Source: an uncultured Lachnospiraceae bacterium
GTDB lineage: Bacteria; Bacillota; Clostridia; Lachnospirales; Lachnospiraceae
Direction: 5' to 3'
Length of the DNA: 64,000 nt
Assembly: GCA_900316855.1 (NCBI GenBank)
Contig: ONEK01000006.1
Span: 1-64,000, forward strand
Part shown: positions 48,348 to 57,931 of the stretch, one piece after another
Position numbering within the stretch: position 1 is the stretch's first letter
How the letters are laid out: every line of letters starts with the position of its first letter
Program-made: the position numbers and the translations under genes
The notes under the pieces: model-generated
Database searches by the model: none
What the model saw: the letters and a program-made list of their open reading frames with translations, nothing else
Told to the model about the DNA's origin: nothing

Positions 48348-50078
48348 TTACTGTGCCTCGGCCTTTACCGCCTCCGTGAGCTGCTGCAGAAGTGATGCGG
48401 CATCCTCGAGACTCCTGCCGCGGACACCCATGTAGAACTTGATCTTCGGCTCCGTTCCGGACGGTCTGACACAGCACCATGCATCGTCCGTCAGGTCAAA
48501 ATACAGTACATTGGATTCCGGAAGTCCTGTCGTTCCTTCTGTCCCGTCTGTAAGATCGAGCGTTCTGCCCGTCTTGTAATCGCGGAACGTACGGACAGTC
48601 CAGGCACCGAACGCCTTCGGAGGATTCGTGCGGATCTTCGTCATCAGCACCTCGATTTCCTTCGCGCCTTCCATTCCCTTCATGGTGAGGGAGAACTGGC
48701 CTTCCTTATAGAAGCCGTACTCCTCATAAATCTTCTGCATCTGATCCCACAGCGTCAGACCCTGTTTCTTGTAGAACGCTGCGGCCTCGCACAGCATCAT
48801 GACAGCTGCCGGTGCGTCCTTGTCCCTCGCATGTGTTCCGGGAAGGCAGCCATAGGACTCCTCAAGGCCAAATACATAATTGTAGCTGTGGTTTTCCTCA
48901 AACAGGCGGATCTGCTCGCCGATATATTTGAAGCCGGTCAGCACCTCCACATAGTGAAGACCGTATTTCTCCGCGACCTTCCTCGCGAGGTTCGTCGTTA
49001 CAATCGTGGTGACGAAGGCCGGATTCTCCGGCATGGTGTGTGTAGCCGTGCGCTCCTTCAGAATATATTCGCCGATGAGCATGCCGGACATATTGCCGGT
49101 AAAGCCGATGTATTCGCCGGTCTTCGTATCCTTCGCGTAGATACCGAGACGGTCCGCATCGGGGTCGGTTGCCAGGACAATGTCCGCATCCTTCTCCTTC
49201 GCAAGCTTCAGCGCCAGCGTGAACGCCTCCGGATCCTCCGGGTTCGGATATTTCAGCGTCGTGAACGCGGGATCAGGATCGCGCTGCTCCGGAACGACAT
49301 AGACATGCTTGAAGCCGAGCTCCTGCAGCACCCGTGTCACCGGAACAAGTCCGGTTCCGTGGAACGGTGTGTAGACGATGCGGATATCATCCGCCATCTC
49401 CCTGATGACGTCCGGGTGAATGATCTGCTTCTTCAGCGCCTCCATATAGGCATCGTCGATCTCCGCGCCGAAATAGACGAGAAGGCCCGCCTTCAGAGCG
49501 TCCGCCTCGGACATCGTCTTCACGTCGTCATAACTGTTCACGGCATTGACGTCCGCGATGATGCCGGTATCGTGCGGCGGCGTCACCTGGGCGCCGTCTT
49601 CCCAGTAAACCTTGTAGCCGTTATATTCCGGCGGGTTGTGGGAGGCTGTAATCTCGACGCCTGCCTGGCAGTGGAAGCTGCGCAGGGCAAACGATTCCTC
49701 CGGCACAGGCCGGAGTGTATCAGACAGATATGCTTTGATTCCGTTGGCGGCAAGGCACAGCGCAGTCTCCTTCGCAAACTCGGGGCTCATCTTCCTGCAG
49801 TCGTACGAGATGGCAACGCCGCGCTTCGGATCTCCGTTCTTATTGATGTAATTGGCCAGGCCCTGCGTCGCCTTGCGGACGGTGTAGATATTCATGCGGT
49901 TCGTGCCGGCACCGATGACACCGCGCAGTCCGCCTGTTCCGAAGGCAAGATCCTTATAGAAGCGGTCTTCGATCTCCTTCTCATTATTGCGGACAGCGAG
50001 AAGCTCCTGCTTCGTCGCGTCGTCAAAATAGGGATCATTCAGCCAGTAGTTCAGCTGTTCACTCACTCTCTGCAGCAT
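48348..50078 (-). CDS. Phosphosugar mutase (phosphoglucomutase/phosphomannomutase family)
   Basis: Interconverts sugar 6-phosphate and 1-phosphate, supplying glucose 1-phosphate for dTDP-rhamnose and UDP-glucose. The 576-residue protein from ATG 50078 (GTGGAGGACAGG upstream) has the phosphoserine loop VEITASHNPPEYNGYKVYW, the metal loop LATDPDADRLGIYA, the sugar loop GLEESYGCLPG and the phosphate-binding RPSGTEPKIKFY. This is the Gram-positive PgcA-type length and layout. It has a promoter of its own at 50152-50180 and is not in the GT transcript upstream. Confidence 0.93.
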   Translation of the reverse strand: MLQRVSEQLNYWLNDPYFDDATKQELLAVRNNEKEIEDRFYKDLAFGTGGLRGVIGAGTNRMNIYTVRKATQGLANYINKNGDPKRGVAISYDCRKMSPEFAKETALCLAANGIKAYLSDTLRPVPEESFALRSFHCQAGVEITASHNPPEYNGYKVYWEDGAQVTPPHDTGIIADVNAVNSYDDVKTMSEADALKAGLLVYFGAEIDDAYMEALKKQIIHPDVIREMADDIRIVYTPFHGTGLVPVTRVLQELGFKHVYVVPEQRDPDPAFTTLKYPNPEDPEAFTLALKLAKEKDADIVLATDPDADRLGIYAKDTKTGEYIGFTGNMSGMLIGEYILKERTATHTMPENPAFVTTIVTTNLARKVAEKYGLHYVEVLTGFKYIGEQIRLFEENHSYNYVFGLEESYGCLPGTHARDKDAPAAVMMLCEAAAFYKKQGLTLWDQMQKIYEEYGFYKEGQFSLTMKGMEGAKEIEVLMTKIRTNPPKAFGAWTVRTFRDYKTGRTLDLTDGTEGTTGLPESNVLYFDLTDDAWCCVRPSGTEPKIKFYMGVRGRSLEDAASLLQQLTEAVKAEAQ

Positions 50079-50116
50079 ATTCCTGTCCTCCACTTCACAT
50101 TGCGTTCTTCCGGTTG

Positions 50117-50145
50117 AAAAAAGACAGGCGGTAAAATTCCGCCTG
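50117..50145 (-). terminator. Terminator between the glycosyltransferase operon and the mutase gene
   Basis: On the minus strand CAGGCGG (50145-50139) and CCGCCTG (50131-50125) form the stem, followed by TCTTTTTTC. It separates the transcript of the genes at 54386-50210 from the mutase gene. Confidence 0.75.
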
Positions 50146-50151
50146 CCTTCT

Positions 50152-50180
50152 ATTTTACCGAAACCTCTCCCTGTGTACAA
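50152..50180 (-). promoter_or_regulatory. Promoter upstream of the mutase gene
   Basis: On the minus strand TTGTAC (50180-50175), 17 bases, TAAAAT (50157-50152). Transcripts would begin at the hairpin 50117-50145, so the hairpin may double as an attenuator. Confidence 0.55.
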
Positions 50181-50209
50181 GCACCCCGGCTTCGGCCGGT
50201 CACAGTCTG

Positions 50210-52246
50210 TCAGTCCTGCACCTTCAGGCTGTAATCGCTCCGGTCCAGCGTGAAATTGGGGTTGTAATAGGGGTCACCCGCAGCAAGGACGTCCTTCCAT
50301 TTTGCCCGGAAGTGTTCCGACTCACGGTTGTAGCGCTCCGCGTTCGCTCCCTGAAGGTCGCCGCCGCGCGAAGCGGATTCATAGTGGTACAGCTCCGCAA
50401 ACGGCGTAAAGACGTTCAGATATCCCTTCTGTCTGCAGCGGATGCAGAAATCGACGTCATTGAGCGATACGGCAAAGCTCTCGTCGAGCCCTCCGAGCGC
50501 ATCGAACACGGACTTCTTCACCATGAGGCATGCCCCGGTAACCGCCGAAACATCCTGTGTGTAGCACAGTCTTCCCATATAGCCGAGGTTCTCGCGGCGC
50601 TGTCTGTAATGCGTGTGTCCCGCTGTCCTGTGCGCGCCGAGCCCCAGCACAATCCCGGCGTGCTGGATGGTCTTGTCCGGATAATAGAGCTTTGCCCCGA
50701 CGCAGGCGACATCCTGCCGCTGCGCGTACATCAGAAGCTCCTCGATCCAGTTGACGGATATGACCTCCGTGTCGTTGTTGAGAAGGAGCAGGTAGCTGCC
50801 GTTCGCAAAGCCTGCACCGTAATTGTTCACCCTGGAATAATTGAACGATTCGCCCTCCTGCCTCTCATACGTGACAACCCTCACGCGATCCTTATAGGGG
50901 CCGTTCGTTACCTCCTTGTAATAGCGGAACGTCGCGTCATCCGTGCTGCCGTTCTCCACAACGATGATCTCGTAGTTTTCCCACGTCGATTTCTCGAAGA
51001 TGGAATTGAGGCAGCGCTTCAGGTCCTCGCTGTGATCCTTATTGGCAATCACGATGGAGACGAGCGGTTCCCCCTCGATCTCATACGTGATCTTGAAGAT
51101 CGTCTCAAACGCCCGCGTCGAGGTGATCTTGAAGTTCCTGAAGCCATGGCGGCGCAGATGATCCGCTACAGCACCCTTCGCGGCATCGATCGCGTAGGTC
51201 TTGGCCGCGATGTTGCCCGCCGTGGAGCCCGGATGCGACCTCCAGTAGTACAGGAGCTTCGGGACATGTACGATGTGCTGCGCCTTGTCCGTCAGGCGCA
51301 GGATCATGTCATGGTCCTGAGACCCGTCAAACTCCGAACGGTACAGGTCCTCGCCCTGCAGGAGACTGCGGTCGAAGCAGGACAGGTGACAGATGTAATT
51401 GTTGGCGCGGAGGTTGTCAATGGCGTAATCCGGTTTGAAATGAATCGTCACGAAATGGTTGAGATTCGATTCCCGGAACGTTGTCTCATCGCAGTACAGA
51501 TAATCCGCGTCCTGCTCATTGATAGCCTTCACGTACCAGTACAGCACGGAGGGGTGCAGCACGTCGTCGTGGTCAAACGGTGCGATATAATCCCCCGTTG
51601 CCATGGCAAGGCACTGGTTCGTGTTGTAGGAAATGCCTCCGTTCCGGTCCAGCTTGCGGTAAAGAATCCGCCGGCGGAGGGTGTCATCGCGGTTCTGATA
51701 GTCCCGGACTACCTCGCCCACGTAGGCGTGGGCATCGTCAGAGCCGTCCGCGAGGCACAGCTGCCAGTTTCCGTACGTCTGGTTCAGGACAGAATCGATC
51801 ATGTCCTTCAGATATTCGCGCGGGGTGTTGTAAAGGGGCACGAGAATCGAGAACAGGATCTGTCTCTCAAATCCTGCCGCCTCCTGCTGCTGCCGCACTC
51901 GTTCCGCTTCACCGGGAAAGCTCTTCGTCCCGTATCCCTTCTCCGCCTGCTTCTCGCGGATCTTGTACTGAATCTTCTTCATGACGCCCCTGGCATCGCC
52001 CTGATTCCTCACGCGGTCGGCCTGCCGCTGCGCGAAATGATAGACGTCACGTGCCGGCTTCGATGCCTTCCAGAGCTTATTGCTCTTAATGCGGTTTAAT
52101 TTGAACGAAAGATCATCGACCTGATCCTCGAGCTGGGCAACACGGTCCGCAAGGAAGGCCGCTTTGGCCTTTTCCTTCTCATACGCTGCCCTGTAGTCCT
52201 TCTCTTTTGTATCCAGGTCCTGATAGTTCCGGTTTTCTGATTCCAT
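50210..52246 (-). CDS. Two-domain GT2 glycosyltransferase
   Basis: A 678-residue protein with two family 2 domains. A helical N-terminus (FLADRVAQLEDQVDDLSFKL) precedes domain 1, with FSILVPLYNTPREYLKDMID, CLADGSDDAHAYVGEVV and PFDHDDVLHPSVLYWY. Domain 2 has VSIVIANKDHSEDLKRCLNS, IIVVENGSTDDATFRYYK, LLLNNDTEVI and DVDFCIRCRQKGYLNVF. Such tandem enzymes often build the repeating rhamnan backbone of cell-wall polysaccharides. It is followed by the terminator at 50117-50145. Confidence 0.9.
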   Translation of the reverse strand: MESENRNYQDLDTKEKDYRAAYEKEKAKAAFLADRVAQLEDQVDDLSFKLNRIKSNKLWKASKPARDVYHFAQRQADRVRNQGDARGVMKKIQYKIREKQAEKGYGTKSFPGEAERVRQQQEAAGFERQILFSILVPLYNTPREYLKDMIDSVLNQTYGNWQLCLADGSDDAHAYVGEVVRDYQNRDDTLRRRILYRKLDRNGGISYNTNQCLAMATGDYIAPFDHDDVLHPSVLYWYVKAINEQDADYLYCDETTFRESNLNHFVTIHFKPDYAIDNLRANNYICHLSCFDRSLLQGEDLYRSEFDGSQDHDMILRLTDKAQHIVHVPKLLYYWRSHPGSTAGNIAAKTYAIDAAKGAVADHLRRHGFRNFKITSTRAFETIFKITYEIEGEPLVSIVIANKDHSEDLKRCLNSIFEKSTWENYEIIVVENGSTDDATFRYYKEVTNGPYKDRVRVVTYERQEGESFNYSRVNNYGAGFANGSYLLLLNNDTEVISVNWIEELLMYAQRQDVACVGAKLYYPDKTIQHAGIVLGLGAHRTAGHTHYRQRRENLGYMGRLCYTQDVSAVTGACLMVKKSVFDALGGLDESFAVSLNDVDFCIRCRQKGYLNVFTPFAELYHYESASRGGDLQGANAERYNRESEHFRAKWKDVLAAGDPYYNPNFTLDRSDYSLKVQD

Positions 52247-52259
52247 AAACGATGTTTCT

Positions 52260-54386
52260 CTATTTCACAGCGAGCTTCACGTCGCTCCAGATCGCAAGTA
52301 CCTGACGGCTGGTCCTGTCATTGGCCAGCATGCCGACACGGTACGTTCCCGTGGGAAGTGCTTTCTCACGGATAACGGTTCCAAACCCGGTCAGGAGATC
52401 GTTTTTCTGGCCGGTCAGATTCGCCGCAATGTCGGGGCGGTAGCGGTTCTGCACTGCCACCTGATAGACCGGCGCGGAAGTGTTTCCCTCCTCCTGCAGG
52501 AGGATAAACCGGTCATAGACCGCATTATCCGCGTCAATGACAAACGAATAGCCTTTGATGTAGTAACCTCTCGTGGGATGCTCGTCATCCGCAACCGGGC
52601 CTGTGAGCCACCGGTCCGTTGAATTCGCAAACTCCACGCCCAGACGCAGGACGGGGTCGAGCCATTTGTCCGGGATCGGCCTGCTGCGCTTTGCCGGAGT
52701 CTCATAATGCGGCTCCTCCAGCTCCACATCCTCCGGAGCAATCCGGAATTCCGTGACAGCCGGATCCTGCACGAGATCCTCATGATAGAACGGATCGCGC
52801 CGGAACAGGTCCGGATAGCGGTGCAGCAGGGTGTCCTGCTCCCTGGACAGTCGCTGGGACTTGATCCTGTCCTTGCGGTCGTCCCCTCTCGTCAGGGATT
52901 CGTGGTGATACAGGTACATATTGTTGCGGACAACGTTGTAATAACCCTTCCGGAAGATCTTCAGGCACAGGTCCACGTCGTTAAACGCAACGGCAAAGTT
53001 CTCCTCATCGAAGCCGCCGGCCTCGTGAAACAGGTCCGCGCGCACCATGAGGCAGGCTCCTGTGACGGCAATGACGTTGCGGACGCCCTTGTTGAAGCCG
53101 AAATAATGAACCTCCCGGTTGCTGCAGTACTGCAGCTTGTGAATCGGGCCGGCGTGCACGTTGACGACGCCCGCGTGCTGAATGACGTCTGAATTGGGGT
53201 ACAGAAGCTTCATGCCGACCGCACCGACATAGGGAAGCTTCGCCTTCTCGGAGAGGTACGAAAGCCACTGCTCACGCGAGACCTCAATATCATCATTCAG
53301 GAACAGCAGGAGTTCCCCGTTCGCATGCGCGGCGCCGAGATTGCACATTTTCGAGAAGTTGAATTCCATCGGCTGCACAATATAATCCGTGGAAACACTG
53401 TCATCGAGCGATGCCAGGATCGAGCGCACTCTCTCCTGGTTTTCCGCGGTGCTGCCGTTGTCCACGACGATCAGCTCATAGGGGGAGGAGCTCGTATACT
53501 TCTGAATGGAACGGAGGCAGTCCGAAAGGACGCCGGGGTTGTCCTTGCTGGGGATAATGATGCTGACGAGGCGCTCCCGCGCGGACTCCGAGGAATACCT
53601 GCCGGTCAGCGATCCCTTGATGAGTCGCGAATCCCACGGGGTAATCGGTGCCGTCCGGTGAAACAGGATTTCATGGATGTGCCCGATCGGAAACTTTCCT
53701 CCCGCACGGCGTGAAAAGCCGCCCTCCGCCTGGGCAAGCTTCATGCAGAGCTTGCCGTAGATCCAGGCCTGCATCGCGTCGTCGAGGTCGCGCTTTTTCG
53801 CCCTGGTCTCCTCCTGCGAATCCCGCTCGATGCGCGACCTGGCCTCAATATCGGACGCCTTGCGAAGGCCCGGGTTGATCATGAGGAGCTCACTGCTGCG
53901 GAACACGAAGATACTGCCGAAGTAAAAGGTAGACAGGAACGTGTCCGGGGACCAGTCCGGCTTCAGCCAGGGGTCGCACAGGTGTCCGTTCTCGTCGAGG
54001 CGGTCCTCATCCGCGTAGGCGAGGCTGATGTCCGGGTTCTGCGCAAAATAATCCCGGATGACGGTTTCCGCCTGATCTGTCAGCCTTCCCTCATCGTCAC
54101 AGGCGATGATAAGATCCGGCATCGCCCTGCTGCCGCTGATGATATAGTTCCTTAAATGGGAAAACCGGATGACCTCGCACGTCAGCTTTTTCCCGTCCCG
54201 GTGGTCTGTTCTCTCAAGGCGGGCACTCAGCCGGCGCTCCTTCCTGCGGTACCAGTTCCCGTAGAAATCCGATTTCTCCTCCAGCTCCCTTGCATACATC
54301 TCATCCCTTCTGCGGACGAGATGGTTTTTCAGTTTCTGCTTCAGCATTGTTTCAGTAGCTCCCGCTGACCTGTCAATTCGTTTCAC
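52260..54386 (-). CDS. GT2 glycosyltransferase with a C-terminal beta-rich domain
   Basis: A 708-residue protein. An N-terminal GT-like part without a full catalytic set (DNGRLTD-type region around ISLAYADEDRLDENGHLCDP) is followed by a complete GT2 domain (VSIIIPSKDNPGVLSDCLRS, ELIVVDNGSTAENQERV, LLLFLNDDIEVSREQWL, DVDLCLKIFRKGYYNVV). About 180 C-terminal residues resemble a carbohydrate-binding beta sandwich (NRYRPDIAANLTGQKNDLL and so on). The true start may be the internal Met at residue 14 (LKQKLKNH). It lies between the methyltransferase-kinase fusion and the two-domain GT gene, nearly contiguous with both. Confidence 0.87.
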   Translation of the reverse strand: MKRIDRSAGATETMLKQKLKNHLVRRRDEMYARELEEKSDFYGNWYRRKERRLSARLERTDHRDGKKLTCEVIRFSHLRNYIISGSRAMPDLIIACDDEGRLTDQAETVIRDYFAQNPDISLAYADEDRLDENGHLCDPWLKPDWSPDTFLSTFYFGSIFVFRSSELLMINPGLRKASDIEARSRIERDSQEETRAKKRDLDDAMQAWIYGKLCMKLAQAEGGFSRRAGGKFPIGHIHEILFHRTAPITPWDSRLIKGSLTGRYSSESARERLVSIIIPSKDNPGVLSDCLRSIQKYTSSSPYELIVVDNGSTAENQERVRSILASLDDSVSTDYIVQPMEFNFSKMCNLGAAHANGELLLFLNDDIEVSREQWLSYLSEKAKLPYVGAVGMKLLYPNSDVIQHAGVVNVHAGPIHKLQYCSNREVHYFGFNKGVRNVIAVTGACLMVRADLFHEAGGFDEENFAVAFNDVDLCLKIFRKGYYNVVRNNMYLYHHESLTRGDDRKDRIKSQRLSREQDTLLHRYPDLFRRDPFYHEDLVQDPAVTEFRIAPEDVELEEPHYETPAKRSRPIPDKWLDPVLRLGVEFANSTDRWLTGPVADDEHPTRGYYIKGYSFVIDADNAVYDRFILLQEEGNTSAPVYQVAVQNRYRPDIAANLTGQKNDLLTGFGTVIREKALPTGTYRVGMLANDRTSRQVLAIWSDVKLAVK

Positions 54387-56544
54387 CGCGGATCATCTGC
54401 GCCATGGTGGAGGGAAGCCCCGCCATCTGCAGCGTAAGGCGCAGGGCATTAGCCTGTCCGGTCTTCCGTCCGGCCTTCCTGAGAACCTTCGGCAGCGGCA
54501 GACACATCCACGGGTCATCCGTCGCATACACAATCCCGCTGCCGGCGGTGCCGGCACCGTTTGTCTTCATGGTCCGGTACACAAGATGCGTGATATCCTG
54601 CGCAGAATCCGCGTCATCAAGGAGTTCCGCCTTCCGCAGAAGAGCGACGCACGGGCACAGGGCGGGATCGACGCGCACAGCATGCTCGTTGCCCGAGAGC
54701 GGGATCGTGAAGCAGATCACACCCTCATCCCCGTAAGACTCCTCCACGAACCACGCCTGCTCCTCCCGGAAGCCGCGGCCTGTATCGACATAAACCTGCA
54801 CGGAGGCGAGCGGGCGGTCCTCCTTCCGGCCCTGTTCCCCGGCCGCCTTTCTCGCTGCCTTTACCGCCGCAATCTCTTCCGGGGTCTGCAGGATCCCGGG
54901 ACGGATTACATCGCCGCCGATTTCGGCACGAAGCTCCCCGAGGGCACTGCGGTCCCCGGTCACCCTCTTCTGGAACGCATCCTCCTCCGCGGTGAGACGC
55001 TTTGCCTCCTCCCCGGAAACTCCGATAAACGACAGGAGCTCCGTCTCCGGGATGAGGCGTTCCGCCTCGCACCTGCGTTCCGGATCCTCGCGGAAGTAGC
55101 AGGCAAGGGAGCGGTACAGCATCTCGCGTGCCGGGATAGCCCGCTCCGCCGTCCACTCATAATCTATGGCCGTCCATGTATCCCCATCTATCAGGAGATT
55201 CGCAAACGTCATGTCATAATCGGCTGCCGGCTGCTCCTCCCCAAAGCCCACAATCGCGCGATACTGCGTCAGAAGTTCCAGAAAGCCCTCCCTGTCCTTC
55301 GCAGACAGTCTTTCGTCCAGGAGATCCTCAAGCGGCGTTCCCGCGACAAGCGGAAAGCGGACACTCCTCGTCCCGTCTTTGTGCGTAAAGCCCGTGCAGG
55401 ATGCGATCCGGAGCGCTCCGTCTGCATACCGCTTCGACAGGAGCCCGGCGGCGCGGATCATGTGGTCCACGTGTTCCTGCGCCTGCTTTGTCTGCGGCGT
55501 CTTCACAATAAAGCGCTCTTCCCCGTTCCGCTCCATTGAGGTGCGGATGGCATAACGCGCATCGCGGTCATTTGAAAACTTGCAGTACTCCACGGGAAGA
55601 GCAGGCCCCGTGACAATTTCGAATGAGTTGGCAAAAACAGGATACAGCCCGTCCTGTGTGATGCCGCGGTATGCTTTCCTCTCATCGAACAGAAGGAGCC
55701 GGTCCCTGTCGAAGTTCCGGATATTCTCATTCAGCTCCGGAGCTGCCGGCTGCCGCTCATCCGAATAGATTTTCGACGGGAACTTGTAATCCGGATAGGG
55801 GTAATAGAACGAAAACTGCTGAATTCCGCACGAGCGGAGCAGCTTTTCGAGCGCAGGCTTCGAAAATGTGACCGCGGCCGGATCACTGCGGTCGTAGGAC
55901 TCGATTCCGTCGAAGAACCTGCCGGAATGATCCTCCCTGCAGCCTGCGAAATACTTCAGTCCCAGACGGTTTTCAATGGCGATGACAAGCCGTCCCCGCG
56001 AAGACAAATGCTTCCGGATCCTCAGTAGCTCCTCCCGAAACGGATCCCCGGAGGATGCGGAATGTATGTACTGGCGTGCGTATTCCAGAACGCCGATGAG
56101 GAAGATATAGTCGTAGTCGGTATCGAGCGTCGGCTCTATATCCTCGAAGTTCCCGACCCGGATGAGAAGATTGTCCGCATCCTTGTGGCGTGCTGCGTTG
56201 ATGAGCGACCTGCGGTAGGACAGCTCCACGCACGTGACCTCGCGCACGGATTTCAGGAGTGTGCCGGTAATCGCGCCGGGACCCGCACCGATCTCCAGCA
56301 CCTTCTCACTCCCGTCAAACGGGATCCAGTCCACGATGTTGCCGCGGATCGGAGACAGGTGATAGAGCGTCGGCCAGTCCTTCCGCTCGCGGATGATCTC
56401 CTCAAAACGGTCCGCGGGACAGCTCCGCACGATATCGAGGATGCGATCCTCCACATCTCCGTCGCTGTAGAAATCCTGTCCCGGATACAGGGACAGGTCC
56501 AGTGTGACGTTGCCGATTTTTTCCGCTCTGCTGCCCTGCTGCAT
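54373..56544 (-). CDS. Methyltransferase-kinase-like fusion, possible glycan chain terminator (WbdD-like layout)
   Basis: A 723-residue protein. Residues about 55-255 are a class I SAM methyltransferase: motif I VLEIGAGPG (82-90), the acidic end of strand 2 in TCVELSY, and IAIENRLGLKYFAG. Residues about 310-490 look like a small-molecule kinase fold: a candidate ATP lysine in RFIVKTP (348), a catalytic-loop-like YDMTFANLLID (D444, N449) and a metal-loop-like AIDYEW (D461). A helical linker follows (TPEEIAAVKAARKAAGEQG) and a C-terminal domain I do not recognise. E. coli WbdD has the same methyltransferase-kinase-helix order and caps glycans for Wzt-dependent export. The exporter genes lie directly upstream here. 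Function is inferred from layout and context. Confidence 0.7.
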   Translation of the reverse strand: MQQGSRAEKIGNVTLDLSLYPGQDFYSDGDVEDRILDIVRSCPADRFEEIIRERKDWPTLYHLSPIRGNIVDWIPFDGSEKVLEIGAGPGAITGTLLKSVREVTCVELSYRRSLINAARHKDADNLLIRVGNFEDIEPTLDTDYDYIFLIGVLEYARQYIHSASSGDPFREELLRIRKHLSSRGRLVIAIENRLGLKYFAGCREDHSGRFFDGIESYDRSDPAAVTFSKPALEKLLRSCGIQQFSFYYPYPDYKFPSKIYSDERQPAAPELNENIRNFDRDRLLLFDERKAYRGITQDGLYPVFANSFEIVTGPALPVEYCKFSNDRDARYAIRTSMERNGEERFIVKTPQTKQAQEHVDHMIRAAGLLSKRYADGALRIASCTGFTHKDGTRSVRFPLVAGTPLEDLLDERLSAKDREGFLELLTQYRAIVGFGEEQPAADYDMTFANLLIDGDTWTAIDYEWTAERAIPAREMLYRSLACYFREDPERRCEAERLIPETELLSFIGVSGEEAKRLTAEEDAFQKRVTGDRSALGELRAEIGGDVIRPGILQTPEEIAAVKAARKAAGEQGRKEDRPLASVQVYVDTGRGFREEQAWFVEESYGDEGVICFTIPLSGNEHAVRVDPALCPCVALLRKAELLDDADSAQDITHLVYRTMKTNGAGTAGSGIVYATDDPWMCLPLPKVLRKAGRKTGQANALRLTLQMAGLPSTMAQMIRGETN

Positions 56545-56599
56545 CTCTCGTTACCCGTTTTGGTCGCATGCCGCTGCCGGCATGCATTGCCCGCTGCCT

Positions 56600-57844
56600 T
56601 CACTCAATCGTGATCTTCGAATTCATGTCGTAGTAACCGACGGTATTCTTGTCCGAGACCACGGTCATACGGCACACGTCGTACAGACGGTGATATACCG
56701 TGAAGTCCTCTTTCTCATAGCCCGTCACCCCGAGCGATATCAGGTATTCACCACCCTGCAGGTCCACCCGCTGTGTGAACGAGATGATCTTCGACTCACC
56801 CTTGTGTACGGAATCGAGGAACGCTTTCTCGAACATGGTATTGGTGCCGGTGATTTCGACGCCGTATTTGTTCCTGATCGTGAACGCGAAGATCGGCGCC
56901 GTCACGTCCTCGCTAAAGTCCACCTTCATGCGGATTGTGCAGACCGAACCCTTCAGGATTGTGGAATTGGACAGGCCCTTATCGTCAATGATGTCATAGG
57001 AGACGATCTTCGCCTTGCCGGAGCCGTACTCCAGTGCCTTCCCGTCCTTCCCGGTGCCGGCGCCCTCCTGCGCTTCCCCGTTCCGCTCCGGGTCATACTG
57101 CCCCACGAGGACCTGTTTGTACAGGTCGATCATTTCCTTCGGACGTCCTTCGCCGAGCTTGTGCCCCTGATTCAGCACGATGACCCGGTCGCAGTATTTC
57201 GAGATACTCGACAGGTCATGCGATACGAACAGGACTGTCCTGCCCTGCCGGCGGAACTCCTCGAACTTGCGGTAGCACTTGGCCTGGAAGAACACGTCAC
57301 CGACGGACAGCGCCTCATCGACAATCAGGATCTCCGGATCCACGTTGATGGCGACGGCGAACGCCAGACGCATGAACATACCGGATGAGTACATCTTGAC
57401 CGGCTGATAGACGTATTCCCCGATATCGGCAAACTCCAGGATCTTCGGCAGCTTCTCGTCGATCTCCTTCCCGGAGAAGCCGTTCATGGTGCCGTTGAGA
57501 TAGATATTCTCGATCCCGTTGTACTCCATATTGAAGCCGGCGCCCAACTCGAGCAGGGCGGAAATCCTGCCGTTCACATGTACCGTGCCCTCCGTCTGTG
57601 TCAGGACGCCGGTGATAATCTTCAGGATCGTGGACTTGCCGGAGCCATTTGTCCCGATGATGCCTACGGTCTCTCCCTTGAACACGGACAGGCTCACATT
57701 GTCCAGTGCCAGATGCAGACTGTAGTGCGGCCTGCGGGACAATCCGAGCGCGTCGATGACCCGGTCCCGGTTATGTGCGTACAGCTTATATTTTTTTGTG
57801 AGATGCGATACGTCGATCGCAATCTCCCTGGTTTCATTTGGCAT
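56600..57844 (-). CDS. Polysaccharide ABC exporter ATPase (Wzt/TagH type) with C-terminal glycan-binding-like domain
   Basis: A 414-residue nucleotide-binding subunit that drives export of a completed undecaprenyl-linked glycan. The ATPase domain (residues 1-250) has Walker A IIGTNGSGKSTILK, a signature of the form YSSGMFMRLAFAVAI, Walker B LIVDEALSVGD and switch FVSHDLSSI. A charged linker (about 255-280) leads to a C-terminal domain of about 130 residues (TIRMKVDFSEDVTAPIFAFT, RVDLQGGEYLISLGVTGY). That is the Wzt-type domain which in Gram-negative O-antigen exporters recognises the modified chain end. No clear Shine-Dalgarno precedes the ATG, so the start is uncertain. Confidence 0.9.
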   Translation of the reverse strand: MPNETREIAIDVSHLTKKYKLYAHNRDRVIDALGLSRRPHYSLHLALDNVSLSVFKGETVGIIGTNGSGKSTILKIITGVLTQTEGTVHVNGRISALLELGAGFNMEYNGIENIYLNGTMNGFSGKEIDEKLPKILEFADIGEYVYQPVKMYSSGMFMRLAFAVAINVDPEILIVDEALSVGDVFFQAKCYRKFEEFRRQGRTVLFVSHDLSSISKYCDRVIVLNQGHKLGEGRPKEMIDLYKQVLVGQYDPERNGEAQEGAGTGKDGKALEYGSGKAKIVSYDIIDDKGLSNSTILKGSVCTIRMKVDFSEDVTAPIFAFTIRNKYGVEITGTNTMFEKAFLDSVHKGESKIISFTQRVDLQGGEYLISLGVTGYEKEDFTVYHRLYDVCRMTVVSDKNTVGYYDMNSKITIE

Positions 57845-57931
57845 AGCGAATTATTTTTATGTATAGCGTGTCCGGTGTGCAGATTGTAGTTCGGGCAGGC
57901 TCGAGGCCGGTCTGCGTTCCGGACCCCTGTG

